DNA of 64,000 bases from Anaerolineae bacterium. GTDB lineage: Bacteria > Chloroflexota > Anaerolineae > Aggregatilineales > Phototrophicaceae. Below, one piece after another: positions 31,266 through 40,546 of the stretch. Position 1 is the first letter of the stretch. Each line of letters begins with the position of its first letter. The stretch spans positions 1-64,000 of the forward strand of contig JAJDUC010000106.1 in the NCBI GenBank assembly GCA_022826865.1. The letters run 5' to 3'. The notes beneath the pieces are model-generated. The model ran no database searches. It was not told where the DNA came from and saw nothing but the letters and a program-made list of their open reading frames with translations. The translations under genes were made by a program, and so were the position numbers.

Positions 31266-32102
31266 ATGTCAAATGAAGCCATAGGCGAAAGGAGAGCAGA
31301 AATGTTAAGAGATTTCGTAGAACGCAAGGTTCGCCGCCAGATCGTGCAGCAGAGCCTGATTATTTCGGCCTTGGCCTTTGCCGCCATATTGTTGCTGTGG
31401 TACAGCGATTCCATGGCGAATGTGGTACATCCGCTGCGTATGTTCATCAATAACATTCATGGCGGCTTAAGCGCCTTTGCCATGCAAGTCACGGGCGGTT
31501 CCGTCGATAGTTTCACGTTGTCGCGCGCGGGCGCCTATGAAATCCGATATAATGGCGGCGCGGATGCCCTCATTATGTCCGCCGGTTATCTGGGCTCGGC
31601 GCTGCTGGGTTCAGTCGCCTTCTTCCTGGTCAACCGCGCGCCGCACCTCATTCGCCTGATGTCAATCGTCATCGGCGTCTTTACCGTCGGCTTTCTGGCG
31701 CTCTTCATCCGCCCGGACGCAACGGGCGACGCCGTTTCCATGCTTATTTGCATGGCATTCGGCTTATTCCTAATCGTCTTGGGCTGGAAGGGCCAGGGCG
31801 ATATCAATCAGTTGCGCTCGCGAAAGACGGTCGCCCGCATCGTCATGACCGTGGTCGCCCTGATGACCGGCTTGCATATCATCCTCGATCTGCCAACCGT
31901 CTTGTCGACGCCCATTTACAGCGGATTCGATCGTATTACCAACCCGGTCGCCTATTTTGCCGCTAATGTCATGTCCGGCGCGCCACTCCAGCTTGTCGCC
32001 TTCAGCTGGGCCGGGATCGCCGTCGCCTTGATGGCAGCCGCCCTTTACTTGAGCGTCCCGCGCCAATTGAAGAAGATCCCCAACAACGACGATATCGTCT
32101 AA
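31266..32102 (+). CDS. Degenerate paralog of the upstream M50-like protein, zinc motif lost
   Basis: MFINNIHGGLSAFAMQVTGGSVDSFTLSRAGAYEIRYNGGADALIMSAGYLGSALLGSVAFFLVNRAP aligns with the upstream HEAGH region. Confidence 0.7.
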   Translation: MSNEAIGERRAEMLRDFVERKVRRQIVQQSLIISALAFAAILLLWYSDSMANVVHPLRMFINNIHGGLSAFAMQVTGGSVDSFTLSRAGAYEIRYNGGADALIMSAGYLGSALLGSVAFFLVNRAPHLIRLMSIVIGVFTVGFLALFIRPDATGDAVSMLICMAFGLFLIVLGWKGQGDINQLRSRKTVARIVMTVVALMTGLHIILDLPTVLSTPIYSGFDRITNPVAYFAANVMSGAPLQLVAFSWAGIAVALMAAALYLSVPRQLKKIPNNDDIV

Positions 32103-32128
32103 GCAGCCGTTGCATAATCAGTTGGCCG

Positions 32129-32155
32129 AAGGGCATGCGCTGCTTGCATGCCCTT
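32129..32155 (+). terminator. Intrinsic terminator
   Basis: AAGGGCATGC-gctgctt-GCATGCCCTT followed by TTCTCTC. Confidence 0.7.
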
Positions 32156-32244
32156 TTCTCTCCCCTGCCACAGCAAATAGCTCACATGTCAATTTGATTT
32201 TTGTTATTGTGCAAACTTCTAATCTTCGCCGTTTGCAAAATGAA

Positions 32245-32281
32245 TTAACCTATGTTAAAATTTTGTTGACTCATAGGTAAA
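32245..32281. promoter_or_regulatory. Putative operator/promoter of P-type ATPase: inverted repeat TTAACCTATG-N17-CATAGGTAAA
   Basis: Near-palindromic AT-rich element directly 5' of the gene; first half also reads TTAAC-CTAT-GTTAA. Confidence 0.5.
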
Positions 32282-32295
32282 CGAAGTGAGCGAAG

Positions 32296-34269
32296 ATGGC
32301 GCAAAATATCGCCCGGCTTGCCACTGCTGAGAATACACGTGAAGGCACAGCCCATCGTTTCAGCCAAGAATGGCTCGCGCCAAAGCTGGTCGTCGTCACT
32401 CTGGCGGCAATCGTCGCCAGCCTGGTCGGCGAGCGCCTGGGCGCATCGCAGGCCGTCTTGCTCTCTTTGGGCATCGTCGCCTACCTGGCCGGCGGATTTT
32501 ATGGCGCAAAATCAGCCCTGGAAAGCTTGCGCGCCGGCGCGCTGGATGTCGATCTGCTGATGGTTCTGGCGGCGCTGGGCGCGGCCTTCATTGGCCAGTG
32601 GCGGGAGGGCGCCATACTGCTCTTCCTCTTTTCGCTGAGCAATGTGCTGCAGGACTACGCGATCGACCGCAGTCGGCGCGCCATTCGCGATCTTTTCCAA
32701 CTCTACCCGAAGACGGCGAAGGTGAAACGCGGCGACAGCATAGAAGAATTGTCCATCGGCGAGATCAAAAGCGGAGACATCGTGTTGATCGAACCGGGCG
32801 AGCGCATACCGGTGGACGGCCTGGTCATCGCCGGCAACTCCACAGTTGATGAAAGCCCAATCACCGGCGAATCCATGCCCGTGGACAAATTGATCGGAGA
32901 CGAAGTGTTCGCCGGCGCCCTGAACAAGCAAGGCATCCTTGATGTGCGATCGCTGCGTTCCACCGAGCAGACGACATTGTCTCGCATCATCAAACTCGTC
33001 GAGGAAGCGCAAGGCAGCAAGGCGCCGACGGAGAGATTCCTTTATCGATTCGAGCAGGTTTACGCCAAGCTAATCATCTTCGGAGTTTTGCTCTTCATCG
33101 TCCTGCCGCCGGCCTTGGGTCTAAGCGATTTTCATAGCAACTTTTATCGCGCCATGGTCTTAATGACGGTAGCATCGCCCTGCGCCCTTGTAATCAGCGT
33201 GCCATCGGCCTTCATCTCCGCCATTGCCGCGGCCGCGAGACGCGGCTTGCTATTCAAGGGCGGCGCCAGCCTCGAAAAGCTGGCCGCGGTCAAGGTATTC
33301 GCCTTCGACAAAACCGGCACGCTCACGCTGGGCCAGCCAGCGGTAACTGATGTCGTTCTCGCTCAAGGTGTAACGGAAGAAGAACTGCTTCGGGCGGCCG
33401 CCTCGATTGAAGCGCGTTCCGAACATCCGCTGGCGCGGGCGATCGTCGAATATGCCGCCGCGCGCGACCTGCGGCCCGCGCCCATCCAGGACTTTGCCGC
33501 CCGGCCCGGGCAGGGCGTGCGCGCGCTGCTTGATGGCCAGGAAGTGCAAGTCGGCCGTGTATCGCAATTGCGACCGCGCCGCCCGCTGCCCGGGCGTTTG
33601 GACAAGGCGCAACGGCGGCTGGAAGGCGAAGGCAAAACTGTTGCCGCAGTCGCCCGCGCAGACAAGTGGCTGGGTTTGATTGCGCTCGCCGACGAAGCGC
33701 GCGGGTCTGCGCCCGGTTTGGTTGCCGACCTCAAGCGCCTGGGAATACAGGTTGTGATGTTGACCGGCGACAATCGCCGTGTGGCGGAGTCAATAGCGGC
33801 GCGTGTCGGCATCGACCAGGTATACGCCGAATTGCTCCCGCAGGAAAAAGCGCAGGCGCTGCGCCGGTTTCAGGAAGAAATCGGCCCGGTTGTCATGGTT
33901 GGCGATGGCATTAACGATGCGCCCGCCCTGGCTGTCGCCGATGTCGGAATCGCCATGGGCGGCGCCGGCGCGGATGTGGCCCTGGAAACTTCAGATGTGG
34001 CGCTGATGGGCGACCGGCTCCAACGCTTAATGGACGCCGTCCAGCTGAGCAGGCGCGCCCGGCGCGTCGTCTGGCAGAATATCGGCTTTTCGCTGATGGT
34101 TATTGTTTTGCTCGTCCTGGGCGTTATTTTCGCCCAGTTGTCTCTGCCGCTTGGCGTGCTCGGTCACGAGGGCAGCACGGTCATTGTTGTTCTCAACGGT
34201 TTGCTCAGTTTGCTCGTCCTGCCGGAACTGCTTCGGCGCCGGATGCGCGGCATCGGCGGCAATACCTAA
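32296..34269 (+). CDS. Heavy-metal-transporting P1B-type ATPase (SPC-motif, P1B-4/CoaT-CtpD-like)
   Basis: SPCALVIS, DKTGTLT, MVGDGINDAPALA, LGHEGSTVIVVLNGLL. Confidence 0.88.
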   Translation: MAQNIARLATAENTREGTAHRFSQEWLAPKLVVVTLAAIVASLVGERLGASQAVLLSLGIVAYLAGGFYGAKSALESLRAGALDVDLLMVLAALGAAFIGQWREGAILLFLFSLSNVLQDYAIDRSRRAIRDLFQLYPKTAKVKRGDSIEELSIGEIKSGDIVLIEPGERIPVDGLVIAGNSTVDESPITGESMPVDKLIGDEVFAGALNKQGILDVRSLRSTEQTTLSRIIKLVEEAQGSKAPTERFLYRFEQVYAKLIIFGVLLFIVLPPALGLSDFHSNFYRAMVLMTVASPCALVISVPSAFISAIAAAARRGLLFKGGASLEKLAAVKVFAFDKTGTLTLGQPAVTDVVLAQGVTEEELLRAAASIEARSEHPLARAIVEYAAARDLRPAPIQDFAARPGQGVRALLDGQEVQVGRVSQLRPRRPLPGRLDKAQRRLEGEGKTVAAVARADKWLGLIALADEARGSAPGLVADLKRLGIQVVMLTGDNRRVAESIAARVGIDQVYAELLPQEKAQALRRFQEEIGPVVMVGDGINDAPALAVADVGIAMGGAGADVALETSDVALMGDRLQRLMDAVQLSRRARRVVWQNIGFSLMVIVLLVLGVIFAQLSLPLGVLGHEGSTVIVVLNGLLSLLVLPELLRRRMRGIGGNT

Positions 34270-36089
34270 GGTCTGAACTGCGTCCGCTCCCATTCGGCAA
34301 AGAGATCTTGCAGCTTCAAGCGCTGATATTTGCCGGTTGAGGTCACCGGTATTTCACTTCCGAAGACGACTGCTTTGGGTGATTTCTCGAAGGGCATTTG
34401 TTGGCGGCAGCGCGCGATGATCGCCTCATCGTCGATTTGCTCGCCCTCCTCCAAGACCACATAAGCGCCGACCTCCTCGCCGTAATAGACATTCTGGAAG
34501 CCGATGGCCAAGCCCGCTTTCACCCCGTCTATGCCGATCAGGACCTCCTCAATGTCGAAGGGGCTGAACTTAACCCCGCCGCGATTGATTAATTCCTTGA
34601 TCCGCCCGGTGATGAAGAAGAACTGCCGCCCGCTTTCATCAAGAAGGAAGAAGCCTTCATCGCCACTGCGAAACCACTGAAACTTGAAGGTCTCGGCATT
34701 GGCGTCCGGACGCTTGTAATAGCCCTGCATGACGTTGTGCCCGCGGATGCAGATTTCGCCCCGCTCGCCCTCGCCCAGCTGCTCGCCGCTGCCGTCGGCG
34801 GTGAAGATCGCCATCTCATTCGGCTCGATAGGACAGCCTATGCTTGGGTAGCCATGATCGAGCAGCCAATGCTGATTCGTTTCCCAGGAAAGGCCGATCG
34901 GCAAAAAGCATGAATAACAGGTGCTCTCGCTCAAGCCGTAACCATGCAATATGGTCAGGCCAAAGAATTCGCTGAAGCTCTTGGCCAAAGCCACGGACAA
35001 GGTACCGGCGCCGCAAATGAAATGGCGAAAATGCGTCAGATCGCGGCGACTGATCCCGCCGCCGAAGATCGTCTTGCCGGCTTCCCGCTCGCGTTCGCCA
35101 TATTCGATCAAGAATTGCAGCAGGGTCGGAACGACGCTGACGACATTCACCCGCTCGCGCGCCACCCGCTCCCAGAAGTGCGACACGCTAAAGCGGCGGT
35201 TGAGGACGGTTGAGCCGCCAACATACAAAGGAATCATGATCGTCACAACGATGCCGTTCACATGGTGTATCGGCAGCACGCACATTGCGCGCTGATTGCC
35301 GGTAATCGCCTGCCATTGGCTGATGCCATAGGCATCAACCAGCAGATTGTATTGTGACAGGATGACGCCTTTGGGCGTGCCAGTGGTGCCGCTTGTATAG
35401 ACCAGCAGGGCCTCATCGTCCAGCGCGGCGGTCTCCGCATTGCCTTCGCCCATGGGCATATCCGCCGCTTTGGCGCCGGATTCATCGCCAAGGAAGGTGG
35501 TTGGGCGGTCTTTCAGCGCTGCATGAAAGTTGAGGTAATTTTTACCGGGCCTCCCGCCCACCTGTACGACCCGCTTGATGTTTGGCGCGCCCGGGTCGCG
35601 CTCGTTGCCTCGAATAATGCGCTCGGCGCGCCCCAGGTATTCCGCGCGGACGAAGCAGACCTTGGCCTCGCAGTTGCGCAGGATAAAGGCGATCCGCAGG
35701 TCGTCTTCGCCGACATTCTGCGGCGCTACCGCCGCCCCAATGACCCAGCAGGCGAAATAAATGAGAACGGTATCAACATGATTGTAGGCAATTGTCGCGA
35801 CGCGGTCTCCCCGGCGCACGCCGAGATCGTCGTACAAGAAATTGGCCGCCTGGTGCGCACGGGCGGTGAATTCCGCGTAGCTCAGTTCAAGGCGCCTGTC
35901 ATCATCATCGTAATTGATCAGAAAGGTCTTGCCGCCTGAAGTCTTGGCATGCATCGCCAGCAAATCACGGATATTGCGAAATGGCACTTTGTGCGCTTCC
36001 GGCGGCGCGCCGTCCTTAAAATGCGCCCAGTACAAATTCGTCCGCGTCTGCGAATCCAGCGCCTTCGGCATCTCGCTTTTCCTCAACAT
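34266..36089 (-). CDS. AMP-dependent acyl-CoA synthetase/ligase
   Basis: LVYTSGTTGTPKGV, GYGLSESTC, GERGEICIRGHNVMQGYYKR; the 727-aa ORF start is unlikely. Confidence 0.88.
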   Translation of the reverse strand: MLRKSEMPKALDSQTRTNLYWAHFKDGAPPEAHKVPFRNIRDLLAMHAKTSGGKTFLINYDDDDRRLELSYAEFTARAHQAANFLYDDLGVRRGDRVATIAYNHVDTVLIYFACWVIGAAVAPQNVGEDDLRIAFILRNCEAKVCFVRAEYLGRAERIIRGNERDPGAPNIKRVVQVGGRPGKNYLNFHAALKDRPTTFLGDESGAKAADMPMGEGNAETAALDDEALLVYTSGTTGTPKGVILSQYNLLVDAYGISQWQAITGNQRAMCVLPIHHVNGIVVTIMIPLYVGGSTVLNRRFSVSHFWERVARERVNVVSVVPTLLQFLIEYGEREREAGKTIFGGGISRRDLTHFRHFICGAGTLSVALAKSFSEFFGLTILHGYGLSESTCYSCFLPIGLSWETNQHWLLDHGYPSIGCPIEPNEMAIFTADGSGEQLGEGERGEICIRGHNVMQGYYKRPDANAETFKFQWFRSGDEGFFLLDESGRQFFFITGRIKELINRGGVKFSPFDIEEVLIGIDGVKAGLAIGFQNVYYGEEVGAYVVLEEGEQIDDEAIIARCRQQMPFEKSPKAVVFGSEIPVTSTGKYQRLKLQDLFAEWERTQFRP

Positions 36090-36309
36090 TCTTTGATGCG
36101 CGACATGCCAGTATAACAAGAGAAATAGCTTTTTGAACGCCAAAATCGGCTCTGCCGCAAGACGCCTGGGCGCTTCGGCGGTATCGAAACTGCAAGATAC
36201 GTGCCATACTTCGAATGTGCAAATCGTCGCAAAGGATAAGCGGGGCCGGACGTGTAAAAGTAGCTGGCCCGCATAGGGACAACCCGACGCAAAACTGGAT
36301 GATGTTGAC

Positions 36310-37644
36310 ATGAGGAAAATCTGTGTAATTGGCAGCGGATATGTCGGTCTGGTCACTGGCACCTGCTTTGCCGACTTGGGCAACGATGTGACGCTGGTTG
36401 ACATTGATGAACTCAAAATCGACATGCTGCTGGACGGCAAGATGCCCATTTATGAGCCCGGCCTGGCTGAGGTGGCGCAGCGCAATACCGAGGCCGGGCG
36501 CATGCATTTCACGACCTCTTACGCGGTTGGGCTCAAACAGGCGGAGTTTGTATTCATCTGCGTCGGCACGCCTTCCGGCGTCGATGGCGAGGCCGATTTG
36601 CAATACGTGCGGGCCGCGGCGCAATCCATCGCCAAAACGATGGATCATCCCATGATCATCGTCAACAAATCGACCGTGCCGGTGGGCACGGGCGACTGGA
36701 CCACAGAAATCATCAGCAGCAATCAACCGCAGCCGATCGGGTTTTCTGTTGTATCTTGTCCGGAATTCCTGCGCGAAGGCTCCGCCATTGCTGATTTTAT
36801 GCACCCCGACCGGACTGTTTTGGGATCAACCGATCCGGCAGCGGCCGAGACCGTAGCCGAGCTCTACGCGCCGCTCGACTCGCCAATTGTCGTCACTGAC
36901 CTGCGCACGGCCGAGATGATCAAATACGCCTCCAACGCCTTCCTGGCCACTCGCATCAGCTTTATCAACGAGATCAGCATAATCTGCGAACGGCTCGGCG
37001 CCGATGTGACCGAAGTCGCGCGCGGCATGGGTTTCGACAAACGGATCGGCCCCCATTTTTTGCAGGCCGGCGTCGGCTTCGGCGGTTCCTGTTTCCCCAA
37101 AGATGTCAAGGCGCTGGCGAATATGGCGCAAACGCATGGCATGCACCCCCAGCTGCTCAATGCGGTGATGGAGATCAACGCCTTTCAACGGCGTCAAATC
37201 ACCCTGAAGGCGCGGGAAATGCTTGGCGGCAGCCTAAATGGCAAGACCGTTGCCATTCTCGGCCTGGCCTTCAAAGAGAATACGGACGACACGCGCGAGT
37301 CGCCGGCGCTGACGGTGGCGCGTTCGCTCATCAATCAGGGCGCTACCGTCAAAGCCTATGACCCGGTCGCGATGGAGAATGCCAACCGCGAAGTGCCGAG
37401 CATCGTCCTCTGCGACAACTCCTACTGCGCCGCCGAAGATGCTGACGCCCTGCTCGTCTTGACACCTTGGAACGAATTCAAACACCTCGATATGCGCCGG
37501 GTGCGGCAAGCGATGAAACAGCCCATCTTGATCGACGGGCGCAACATGTACAGCCCGGAGGAATTGCGTCTGCTCGGCTTCGAATATCGCGGCGTCGGGC
37601 GCGGTTACAATGGCGAAGGGTCTACCAGCAACGGCCAGGAATGA
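36310..37644 (+). CDS. ugd: UDP-glucose 6-dehydrogenase
   Basis: [45 protein letters not shown]. Confidence 0.93.
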   Translation: MRKICVIGSGYVGLVTGTCFADLGNDVTLVDIDELKIDMLLDGKMPIYEPGLAEVAQRNTEAGRMHFTTSYAVGLKQAEFVFICVGTPSGVDGEADLQYVRAAAQSIAKTMDHPMIIVNKSTVPVGTGDWTTEIISSNQPQPIGFSVVSCPEFLREGSAIADFMHPDRTVLGSTDPAAAETVAELYAPLDSPIVVTDLRTAEMIKYASNAFLATRISFINEISIICERLGADVTEVARGMGFDKRIGPHFLQAGVGFGGSCFPKDVKALANMAQTHGMHPQLLNAVMEINAFQRRQITLKAREMLGGSLNGKTVAILGLAFKENTDDTRESPALTVARSLINQGATVKAYDPVAMENANREVPSIVLCDNSYCAAEDADALLVLTPWNEFKHLDMRRVRQAMKQPILIDGRNMYSPEELRLLGFEYRGVGRGYNGEGSTSNGQE

Positions 37645-37647
37645 GGA

Positions 37648-38625
37648 CTAGGATTCCGCCAGGCTGACCTGGACCGGCGTCGGCTGCAGCGCGGGAATGC
37701 CCGCGCGCAGGGGCTGGCCGGCCAATCCGCCGCTGGCGCCGGCCACCGCCCGCCCGCAAAAACAGCCAATCGCAAGACATTCTTCGATGGAAAGGCCGTC
37801 GAGCCAACCCGCCAGAAAGCCCGCGCCAAAGCTGTCGCCAGCGCCGATCCCGTCCCCGCCATCGGCTGCCGGCTGGACGGACTGGCTGAATTCAGACCCA
37901 TCCCGCCAAGCCAGCGCGCCGTCGACATCGCACTTCACAACCAACAACGGCACGCGCCCCCGCAAGGCCGCGACCGCGCTTGCGAAGTCCCGCTCGCCAC
38001 TCAGATACAGCGCCTCTTGAGCGTTGGGCAGGAGCACATCCAAAAGCGGAAAAGCGCGTTGCAAGTCATAATCCCAACGCTCTTCCGGGTCCCAATTCGT
38101 ATCGAGTGAGATGGTCAAACCCTGCCGCTTCGCGCGATTTAATATGTCTATCCAATGCGGCAGCAATCCCGTGTGCAGGTACAGGCTGCCATAGTGCAAA
38201 TGCCGCGCGGACGACAGGATCTCGTCGCTGACATCAGCGGGTCTCAAGGTATTCAGCGCGCCAAAATGTGTCAGCATGGCGCGATCATCGCCTTGCACAA
38301 GATGCACAGTCACGCCTGTGCGCAATTCTCGGTCCACTGCAATGTAGCGCGTATCGACGCCGGCCGCGTACAAGGTGTCGATGATGAGTTGCCCAAAGGC
38401 GTCATCGCCAACCCGCCCCAAAATCGCGACCTTCAAGCCGAGTTTGGCTGCTTGCGCGGCGAAAATGCAGCCGGAGCCGCCCATCTCCAGGTCATAGCCT
38501 GCGACAATTTTTTCGGCCTGGCCGAATTGCGGCGCAACATCATTATCGCGCAAAATCAAGTCGACACAGGTATCGCCAAAGGTGACGATGTCATAAGTTT
38601 TTGGCAATTGCGCGCTTTTTATCAT
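37648..38625 (-). CDS. PfkB-family carbohydrate kinase
   Basis: EMGGSGCIFAAQAAKLG; GAGDSFGAGFLAGWLDG. Confidence 0.88.
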   Translation of the reverse strand: MIKSAQLPKTYDIVTFGDTCVDLILRDNDVAPQFGQAEKIVAGYDLEMGGSGCIFAAQAAKLGLKVAILGRVGDDAFGQLIIDTLYAAGVDTRYIAVDRELRTGVTVHLVQGDDRAMLTHFGALNTLRPADVSDEILSSARHLHYGSLYLHTGLLPHWIDILNRAKRQGLTISLDTNWDPEERWDYDLQRAFPLLDVLLPNAQEALYLSGERDFASAVAALRGRVPLLVVKCDVDGALAWRDGSEFSQSVQPAADGGDGIGAGDSFGAGFLAGWLDGLSIEECLAIGCFCGRAVAGASGGLAGQPLRAGIPALQPTPVQVSLAES

Positions 38626-38638
38626 CGTCGCTCCAAAC

Positions 38639-40546
38639 TTACCAATAATAGCGTTGGCCCTGGCGGCCTTCTTCACGCTCGGCAACGAGCTGCCTGGTCG
38701 TCTCGTCGTCAGTCACTTCAGCGCCAAAGACATCCCACCAGATGCCCGAGCGGGGCAAGCGGCTGTAACGCTCAATCTGCGCGACGATCATGCAGGAACC
38801 GTCTTCAGTTCGCGCCGCCGCCAAAGCCGCTTTAAGTTCGTCCTCGTCGCTGACGTTCCAGGCGCTCAGACCGATGCTTTCGGCGTTCTTGGCGTAGTCA
38901 ATCTGAACAAAATCACCGTCATCCAGCTTACCCGTCTCTTGATCGCGAAGGCGAAACTCGTTGCCAAGGCTATGCCCGACTAGCGCTTTTTGATGGCCGT
39001 GGATGGATTGGAAGCCGTCGTTCTGAAGGAGAATCACTGTCAGCTTCAGTCCTTCCTGAACGGCCGTTTTTAATTCCATCGGGTGCAGCAAATAATTGCC
39101 GTCTCCCAGGAAAACGTATACTTCGCCGGCGTCATCCGGCCGCGCCAGGCCTACGCCAATGGCGCCGGGGATGTCGTAGCCCATGCAAGAATTGCCGAAC
39201 TCCAGATGCAAGCCGCGCCCGGCGGTCGCCTCAAACAGTTGGTGCAAGTCGCCCGGCGCTGTGCCCGCCGCGCAAACCAGGGTATCGCCCGCATTCATGA
39301 AGTCGTTAAGGACGCCTATAACCTGCGCCTGGCTCATGCGCTCGTTGGGATATTGCACATAGATTGAATCCCGCTTCTGCTGCAGCCAGGCTTGCCGGTC
39401 AACCGCGACAGCTTCGACATAGCCGGCGTTGGGTTTAATTCCCGCCTCGCGGCCGGCGGCGATCAGCCGGCGCAGCGTCTCGCGGGCGTCGGCGACAATC
39501 GGCAATGCGCCAAGTTTATGGGCATGCGCGCCGCTGACGTTGATGCTGACGAAGCGGACATCCGGGTTTTGCCAGGCCGAATAAGAACCAGTCGCGAAAT
39601 CCGCCAGACGTGTGCCGACCAGGAAAACCAAATCGGCATCAGCCGCGTATTTGCCGGACAGAGGCGTGCCGGTGTGTCCGCTGCCGCCAATCAAAAGCGG
39701 CGATTCCTGCTGCAATGCGCCGCGGCCGGAGTGCGTTTCACCAACTGGAATGCCGAATGCGTCTGAAAATGCTCTCAATTCCGCCCAGGCTTTGGCGTAG
39801 TGGACGCCGCCGCCCGCCAGAATATAGGGCCGTTCGGCCGTCTTCAGCAGTTCGATCGCTTCCGCGAGGCGACGTTCATCCGGGCTGCGCCGCTCGATGC
39901 GCCAAACTTTTTTGCGGAAGAAATTCACCGGATAATCAAAGGCAACGCTCTGAATATCCTGCGGCAATGCAATTGTCGCCGGGCCGGCGTCGACCGGGTC
40001 TGTCATCACGCGCATCGCTTCGGGAGCGGCATAGAGAAGCTGCTCCGGACGACTGATGCGATCGAAGAATTGGCTCACCACGCGAAAACAATCAGTCACG
40101 CTCATATCAAGCGAAACGGGATGTTCGATGTCCTGCAGCACCTGGCCCTGGAAACGGGTCGCATAATAATCCGAAGGCAGCAGCAGCACCGGCAAACGGT
40201 TGATATGGGCGGTCGCGGCGCCCGTGACCATATTGGTGGCGCCGGGCCCAATTGAGGTCGTGCAGGCGAATGTCTGCGTACGCAAGCGCGCGCGGGCGAA
40301 GCCGGAGGCGGCATGGACCATCGATTGTTCGTTCGTCGGCTGATAATAAGGCAAATCAGCGCCATATTCCCAAAGCGCCTGGCTCAAGCCACTGACATTG
40401 CCATGCCCGAAAATGCCCCAAATCGCCGGGATAAAGCGCTGCTGCTCGCCGTCGTATTCCGTGTATTGCGCCTGCAGGAACTTGACAAGAGCCTGCCCCA
40501 TCGTCAGCCGCTGCGTCGCCTGCCCGGCAAATGGTTGAAACATCAT
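38639..40546 (-). CDS. iolD: TPP-dependent 3D-(3,5/4)-trihydroxycyclohexane-1,2-dione acylhydrolase-like (IolD)
   Basis: AIWGIFGHGNVSGLSQAL, QSMVHAASGFARAR, EFGNSCMGYDIPGAIGVGLA, VYVFLGDGNYLLHPMEL. Confidence 0.83.
   Translation of the reverse strand: MMFQPFAGQATQRLTMGQALVKFLQAQYTEYDGEQQRFIPAIWGIFGHGNVSGLSQALWEYGADLPYYQPTNEQSMVHAASGFARARLRTQTFACTTSIGPGATNMVTGAATAHINRLPVLLLPSDYYATRFQGQVLQDIEHPVSLDMSVTDCFRVVSQFFDRISRPEQLLYAAPEAMRVMTDPVDAGPATIALPQDIQSVAFDYPVNFFRKKVWRIERRSPDERRLAEAIELLKTAERPYILAGGGVHYAKAWAELRAFSDAFGIPVGETHSGRGALQQESPLLIGGSGHTGTPLSGKYAADADLVFLVGTRLADFATGSYSAWQNPDVRFVSINVSGAHAHKLGALPIVADARETLRRLIAAGREAGIKPNAGYVEAVAVDRQAWLQQKRDSIYVQYPNERMSQAQVIGVLNDFMNAGDTLVCAAGTAPGDLHQLFEATAGRGLHLEFGNSCMGYDIPGAIGVGLARPDDAGEVYVFLGDGNYLLHPMELKTAVQEGLKLTVILLQNDGFQSIHGHQKALVGHSLGNEFRLRDQETGKLDDGDFVQIDYAKNAESIGLSAWNVSDEDELKAALAAARTEDGSCMIVAQIERYSRLPRSGIWWDVFGAEVTDDETTRQLVAEREEGRQGQRYYW

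Noticed and set aside
36090-36449. N-terminal 120 residues of the 727-aa acyl-CoA synthetase ORF
   Set aside because: Low-complexity translation antisense to the ugd start; family similarity begins after MRKSEMPKALDSQ.
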